In this document: one piece after another, positions 52,668 through 55,872 of the stretch
How positions within the stretch are numbered: position 1 is the first letter of the stretch
How the letters are laid out: each line of letters begins with the position of its first letter
Source: Acinetobacter sp. UBA3106
GTDB lineage: Bacteria; Pseudomonadota; Gammaproteobacteria; Pseudomonadales; Moraxellaceae
Length of the DNA stretch: 55,872 nucleotides
Assembly (NCBI GenBank): GCA_002365595.1
Contig: DFAM01000017.1
Span: 82,043-137,914, forward strand
Direction: 5' to 3'
The notes under the pieces: generated by a model
What the model was told of the DNA's origin: nothing
The model's input: the letters and a program-made list of their open reading frames with translations, nothing else
Databases searched by the model: none
Program-made: the position numbers and the translations under genes

Positions 52668-53945
52668 TTATGATTTGATTAAATCATTTTCAGGAATATT
52701 AGAGCGTATAGATTGATAATAAATCTGGTTGCGGCCTAAATGCTTGGCACGATATAGAGCCTGATCAGCAATCTCCAATAATGCTTCTTTACTCAGCTCG
52801 TCTTCTCCGTGATAAACGGTAATTCCCAAACTGATGGTAATAAAATCGGAGATGGAAGATTTTTCGTGAGGAATTTCCAAACGCTCAATGGCCTTGAATA
52901 TATTGGATGCTACAGCATAGGCGCCATGAGCATCTGTTTCCGGCAGTAATACCACAAACTCTTCCCCGCCATAGCGTGCAACAAAATCCATATGCCGAAT
53001 CGCATTTTTAATAGATTTGGCGATAGAAGAGATCACATCATCGCCCTTCTGGTGCCCATAAAAATCGTTATAGTTTTTAAAAAAATCAATATCAATAAAC
53101 AAGATTGCCAGAGCACTTCGTTCCTGACGGGTCTGCTCATAAAATACTTCCATCATTTCATCGAAAGTACGGCGGTTTGAAATTTTGGTCAGGTCATCAT
53201 GCTGGCTCAAATGCAATAATTCCGAATTATGAATCCGGTGCATTTTTTCACTGATTCTGGCACGCATCGAATATAAATAAATCATCCGTTCACGCGCAAA
53301 AATCATATGACTAATCACATACCCAAACACACAACTGCCGAAAAGAATACGGCCCAGCACCACAGCATCAAAATCGACCTTAAGCAGAAAAAACAGAACC
53401 ACTGTTACGGAGGCGGCTAAAAAACCGGTCATCAGCATCTGGAATGGCTTTACTCCCGTGATAAGCGAACCAATGATGTAAATCATGCAAAGGATGGCCA
53501 TACCTTGTTGTCGTAAAGCAATAGTTTCTACTGTCAGGGTTAACCAGGACATGGAAATCATGGCCCAAAACATCAGTGCCATAGAGGCCGGAGCAAAATA
53601 GGGACGTAGTTTAGGAAAATGAGAAAAAGCGAATAACGCCAATAGGCATAGCGCACCATTGGCCAAGGCTAAGCTACAGTTCAGGAAATCATGATTTAGA
53701 TACTGTTTGTCGATCACCCAGTAATCGCTGGGTAATATAACCAGAATAAAAATAAAGTAAGATAAAACGCCGCCCCACAAGTATTTTTGTACATGCTTAC
53801 GGGCACGCTCCAGGTTTTTCGACCAAAATTCCTGTTCCATCTTTTTGGGAAAAACCTGCCCTACACGCTGAGTTTGCCGTGTAATGAGCTCTTCTATCTT
53901 TTCTTTGTCATACTGTAATTTAGCTAGATTATACTTGGATTCCAT
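52668..53945 (-). CDS. membrane-bound diguanylate cyclase
   Basis: An N-terminal cytoplasmic helix is followed by about six membrane segments (residues ~55-225) and a C-terminal GGDEF domain. The active site is RYGGEEFVVLLPE, and the inhibitory I-site is intact as RHMD five residues before it, unlike the globin-coupled cyclase in this window. It should make cyclic di-GMP with product inhibition, controlled by an unknown signal through the membrane region. Length is 425 aa. Confidence 0.87.
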   Translation of the reverse strand: MESKYNLAKLQYDKEKIEELITRQTQRVGQVFPKKMEQEFWSKNLERARKHVQKYLWGGVLSYFIFILVILPSDYWVIDKQYLNHDFLNCSLALANGALCLLALFAFSHFPKLRPYFAPASMALMFWAMISMSWLTLTVETIALRQQGMAILCMIYIIGSLITGVKPFQMLMTGFLAASVTVVLFFLLKVDFDAVVLGRILFGSCVFGYVISHMIFARERMIYLYSMRARISEKMHRIHNSELLHLSQHDDLTKISNRRTFDEMMEVFYEQTRQERSALAILFIDIDFFKNYNDFYGHQKGDDVISSIAKSIKNAIRHMDFVARYGGEEFVVLLPETDAHGAYAVASNIFKAIERLEIPHEKSSISDFITISLGITVYHGEDELSKEALLEIADQALYRAKHLGRNQIYYQSIRSNIPENDLIKS

Positions 53946-54090
53946 TGCCCAGCATTACTTACTTCTTTTAGTTTTTAAAAATAACATATTTTTCTCATTT
54001 ATAATTGTGTCTATCTAACCATTTGTCTGTAATTGTTGTTACCATTTTCACACTTTATGCATTATCATTTGTTTTATTTCTTCGATTGAA

Positions 54091-55131
54091 ATGGCCTTGA
54101 ATACTCTTACTCTTCTCCAGCCAGACGATTGGCATGCTCACTTACGTGATGGTTTATCTTTAAAACGTACAGTTCCAGATCTTGCCAAGCAGTTTGCTCG
54201 TGCCATCTGTATGCCAAATACTGTCCCTCCGATTAAAACAGTTGAGGAAGCACTGGCCTATCGTGAACGTATTATGGCGCATGTTCCGGAGGGTATTGCA
54301 TTTGATCCGCGTATGGTGCTTTATTTTACCGACCATACCCAAGCGAGCGAAGTAAAAAAAATAAAAGAGTCTGAACATGTCAATGCCATCAAGCTTTATC
54401 CTGCTGGGGCAACCACAAATTCAGATAATGGCGTCAGTGACATTCGCAAAGTTTATGGCGTGATTGAGCAACTCGAAGAACATCAGGTACCATTGTTGTT
54501 GCATGGTGAAGTGACACACAACCATGTTGACATTTTCGATCGTGAAAAACGCTTTTTAGATGAAGTTCTTTCACCCTTACTAAAACAGTTTCCCAAGCTT
54601 AAACTGGTGCTAGAACATATCACGACCAGTGAAGCTGCACATTTTGTGCTTGAGCAAGATCGCAATGTAGCGGCTACAATCACTCCACAGCATTTACTGT
54701 TTAACCGTAACGATATGCTGGTGGGCGGAATTAAACCGCATTTCTATTGTTTGCCGATTTTAAAACGTCAAAGCCATCAGCAAACCTTGCTTGAAGTTGC
54801 GACCAGTTCCAATCCCAAGTTTTTCCTGGGAACAGACAGTGCCCCACATTCAAAAAATGCCAAAGAAAATGCCTGTGGCTGTGCCGGTTGCTATAGTGCG
54901 CCTACCGCCATTGAATTATATGCTCAAGCTTTTGATCAGGTGGGCCGTCTTGATCGCCTGGAAGGTTTTGCCAGCCACTTCGGTGCTGACTTCTATGGCT
55001 TGCCGCGCAATACCAATACCATTACCCTGGTCAAAGAAGAGCAAGTGATCCCTGAAAGTTTAGACTACTTGGATGGTGAACAGATTATCCCTCTATATGC
55101 GGGTAAAACTATCCAATGGAGAAAAGTGTGA
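54091..55131 (+). CDS. pyrC: dihydroorotase
   Basis: It cyclises carbamoyl aspartate to dihydroorotate in pyrimidine synthesis. The binuclear zinc motif DDWHAHLRDG (His15, His17), the IKLYPAGATTNSDNGV block with the bridging Lys, LLLHGEV and GTDSAPH are present. The 346-residue length is the class II PyrC form. It overlaps rnt by four bases (GTGA), giving translational coupling. Confidence 0.97.
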   Translation: MALNTLTLLQPDDWHAHLRDGLSLKRTVPDLAKQFARAICMPNTVPPIKTVEEALAYRERIMAHVPEGIAFDPRMVLYFTDHTQASEVKKIKESEHVNAIKLYPAGATTNSDNGVSDIRKVYGVIEQLEEHQVPLLLHGEVTHNHVDIFDREKRFLDEVLSPLLKQFPKLKLVLEHITTSEAAHFVLEQDRNVAATITPQHLLFNRNDMLVGGIKPHFYCLPILKRQSHQQTLLEVATSSNPKFFLGTDSAPHSKNAKENACGCAGCYSAPTAIELYAQAFDQVGRLDRLEGFASHFGADFYGLPRNTNTITLVKEEQVIPESLDYLDGEQIIPLYAGKTIQWRKV

Positions 55132-55775
55132 CAGATGAAACTCAACCAGTAATTGGTCAGCGTTTCCGTGGATTTTTACCTGTTGTTGTCGATGTCGAGA
55201 CAGCAGGTTTTAATTCCCAGACTGATGCCTTACTGGAAATTGCCGCAATTCCGATTGTTTATAATGCCGAAGGTCAGTTTGTGCCAGGTGAAGCCTATCA
55301 TGCACATATCAATCCTTTTGCAGGGGCAAATTTAGACCGTCGTTCCTTAGAATTTATTGGTATAGATCCTTCAAATCCTATGCGTATGGCCATGGCTGAA
55401 GATGAAAAAAGTGCCTTAAAACGTATTTTTAAATCGGTCAACGAAGTGCGCCGCCAGCAAAACTGTACCCATGCGGTTTTGGTCGGCCATAATGCGCATT
55501 TTGATTTGGGCTTTGTCCAGGCTGCGATTGCACGTACCGGAACGAAAAATCAAAACCCGTTTCACAGTTTTTCTGTGTTTGACACAGTGACTTTAAGTGC
55601 AGTGATGTTTGGTCAAACCGTACTGGCAAAATCATGTATTCAGGCTGGAATTGACTTCGATGGTAAGGAAGCACACTCTGCTTTATACGATACTCAAAAG
55701 ACTGCCGAACTGTTTTGCTATATTTTGAACAAACTCGCGCCACATCTACTTGACACCTTGGTGGCGGATCAATAA
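55128..55775 (+). CDS. rnt: ribonuclease T
   Basis: A DEDD-family 3'-5' exoribonuclease that trims tRNA and other stable RNA 3' ends. The ExoI motif VVDVETAGFNSQTDALLEIAAI, ExoII GHNAHFDLGF and ExoIII HSALYDTQKTAELF are complete. GTG 55128 is preferred because GGAG is 6 bases upstream and it gives the 4-base overlap with pyrC; ATG 55116 is possible. Length from GTG is 215 aa. A tRNA gene follows after 20 bases, though nothing shows they share a transcript. Confidence 0.93.
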   Translation: MTDETQPVIGQRFRGFLPVVVDVETAGFNSQTDALLEIAAIPIVYNAEGQFVPGEAYHAHINPFAGANLDRRSLEFIGIDPSNPMRMAMAEDEKSALKRIFKSVNEVRRQQNCTHAVLVGHNAHFDLGFVQAAIARTGTKNQNPFHSFSVFDTVTLSAVMFGQTVLAKSCIQAGIDFDGKEAHSALYDTQKTAELFCYILNKLAPHLLDTLVADQ

Positions 55776-55795
55776 GATACCGCCATCTTCTAAAC

Positions 55796-55871
55796 GACCC
55801 TATCGTCTAGAGGCCTAGGACATCGCCCTTTCACGGCGGTAACCGGGGTTCGAATCCCCGTAGGGTCGCCA
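55796..55871 (+). tRNA. tRNA-Glu (UUC)
   Basis: A full 76-base tRNA: acceptor GACCCTA pairs with TAGGGTC, the anticodon loop CTTTCAC gives TTC, the T arm is CGGGGTTCGAATCCCCG, and CCA is encoded. It ends one base before the window ends, so any following RNA genes are not visible. Confidence 0.97.
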
Positions 55872-55872
55872 T

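Overview
The window looks like a chromosomal segment of an Acinetobacter species. The evidence is the low GC content (by eye about 40%), the lldP-lldR-lldD-dld lactate operon, trpG-trpD-trpC separated from trpE, a BigR-type persulfide locus, and the housekeeping proteins read from the sequence. I see no intact insertion sequence, prophage or CRISPR array. Most of the window is ordinary core genome. The accessory signal is confined to about 36.0-37.0 kb and 39.7-40.6 kb, plus small scraps at the left edge.

Layout. 0-0.9 kb: gene-poor, with two weak coding scraps. 0.9-3.5 kb: the cell-wall genes mltB and an RlpA-like gene, then an Mpo1-like membrane enzyme. 3.5-7 kb: tsf and rpsB leftward, diverging from map. 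7-12 kb: aspartate aminotransferase, a DMT exporter, a GFA-family zinc protein and a hotdog thioesterase. 12.2-16.5 kb: four tRNA-Asn genes at three sites, interleaved with a DegS-like protease, a Nif3 protein and sodB. 16.5-21 kb: small unknown genes, ubiC-ubiA, and glnA with a readable sigma-54/sigma-70 dual promoter. 21.7-25.5 kb: trpG-trpD-trpC-Smr, then folE. 26.3-33.8 kb: a globin-coupled diguanylate cyclase, a DUF4105/DUF3015 pair, a DUF817 protein, hemE and an L,D-transpeptidase. 34-36 kb: a pirin and a methyltransferase.

36.0-36.75 kb holds two tandem copies of a small membrane-protein gene. Each is interrupted: copy 1 by an extra base in a poly-A tract, copy 2 by a nonsense codon and a missing T in a poly-T tract. 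37-39.6 kb is a sulfur-stress module: a persulfide dioxygenase-like MBL protein, two YeeE/YedE half-transporters and a divergent BigR repressor whose two cysteines have the spacing of the known dithiol sensor. 39.7-40.6 kb holds a 5'-truncated dsbG joined to the first ~45 residues of a tyrosine integrase, directly downstream of tRNA-Ser(UGA), which looks like the scar of a lost genomic island.

40.7-48.7 kb: fadH, then the lactate operon (permease, GntR repressor, L- and D-lactate dehydrogenases), with paired LldR-type operators flanking a predicted promoter and a repeat-rich spacer inside the operon. 49-55.9 kb: a DMT exporter divergent from a LysR regulator, argG, a membrane diguanylate cyclase, pyrC overlapping rnt, and tRNA-Glu at the right edge.

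I found no clearly new multi-gene defence or biosynthetic system. The items most worth following are the broken tandem membrane genes, the integrase/dsbG scar, and the promoter architectures of glnA, lldP and the BigR locus.
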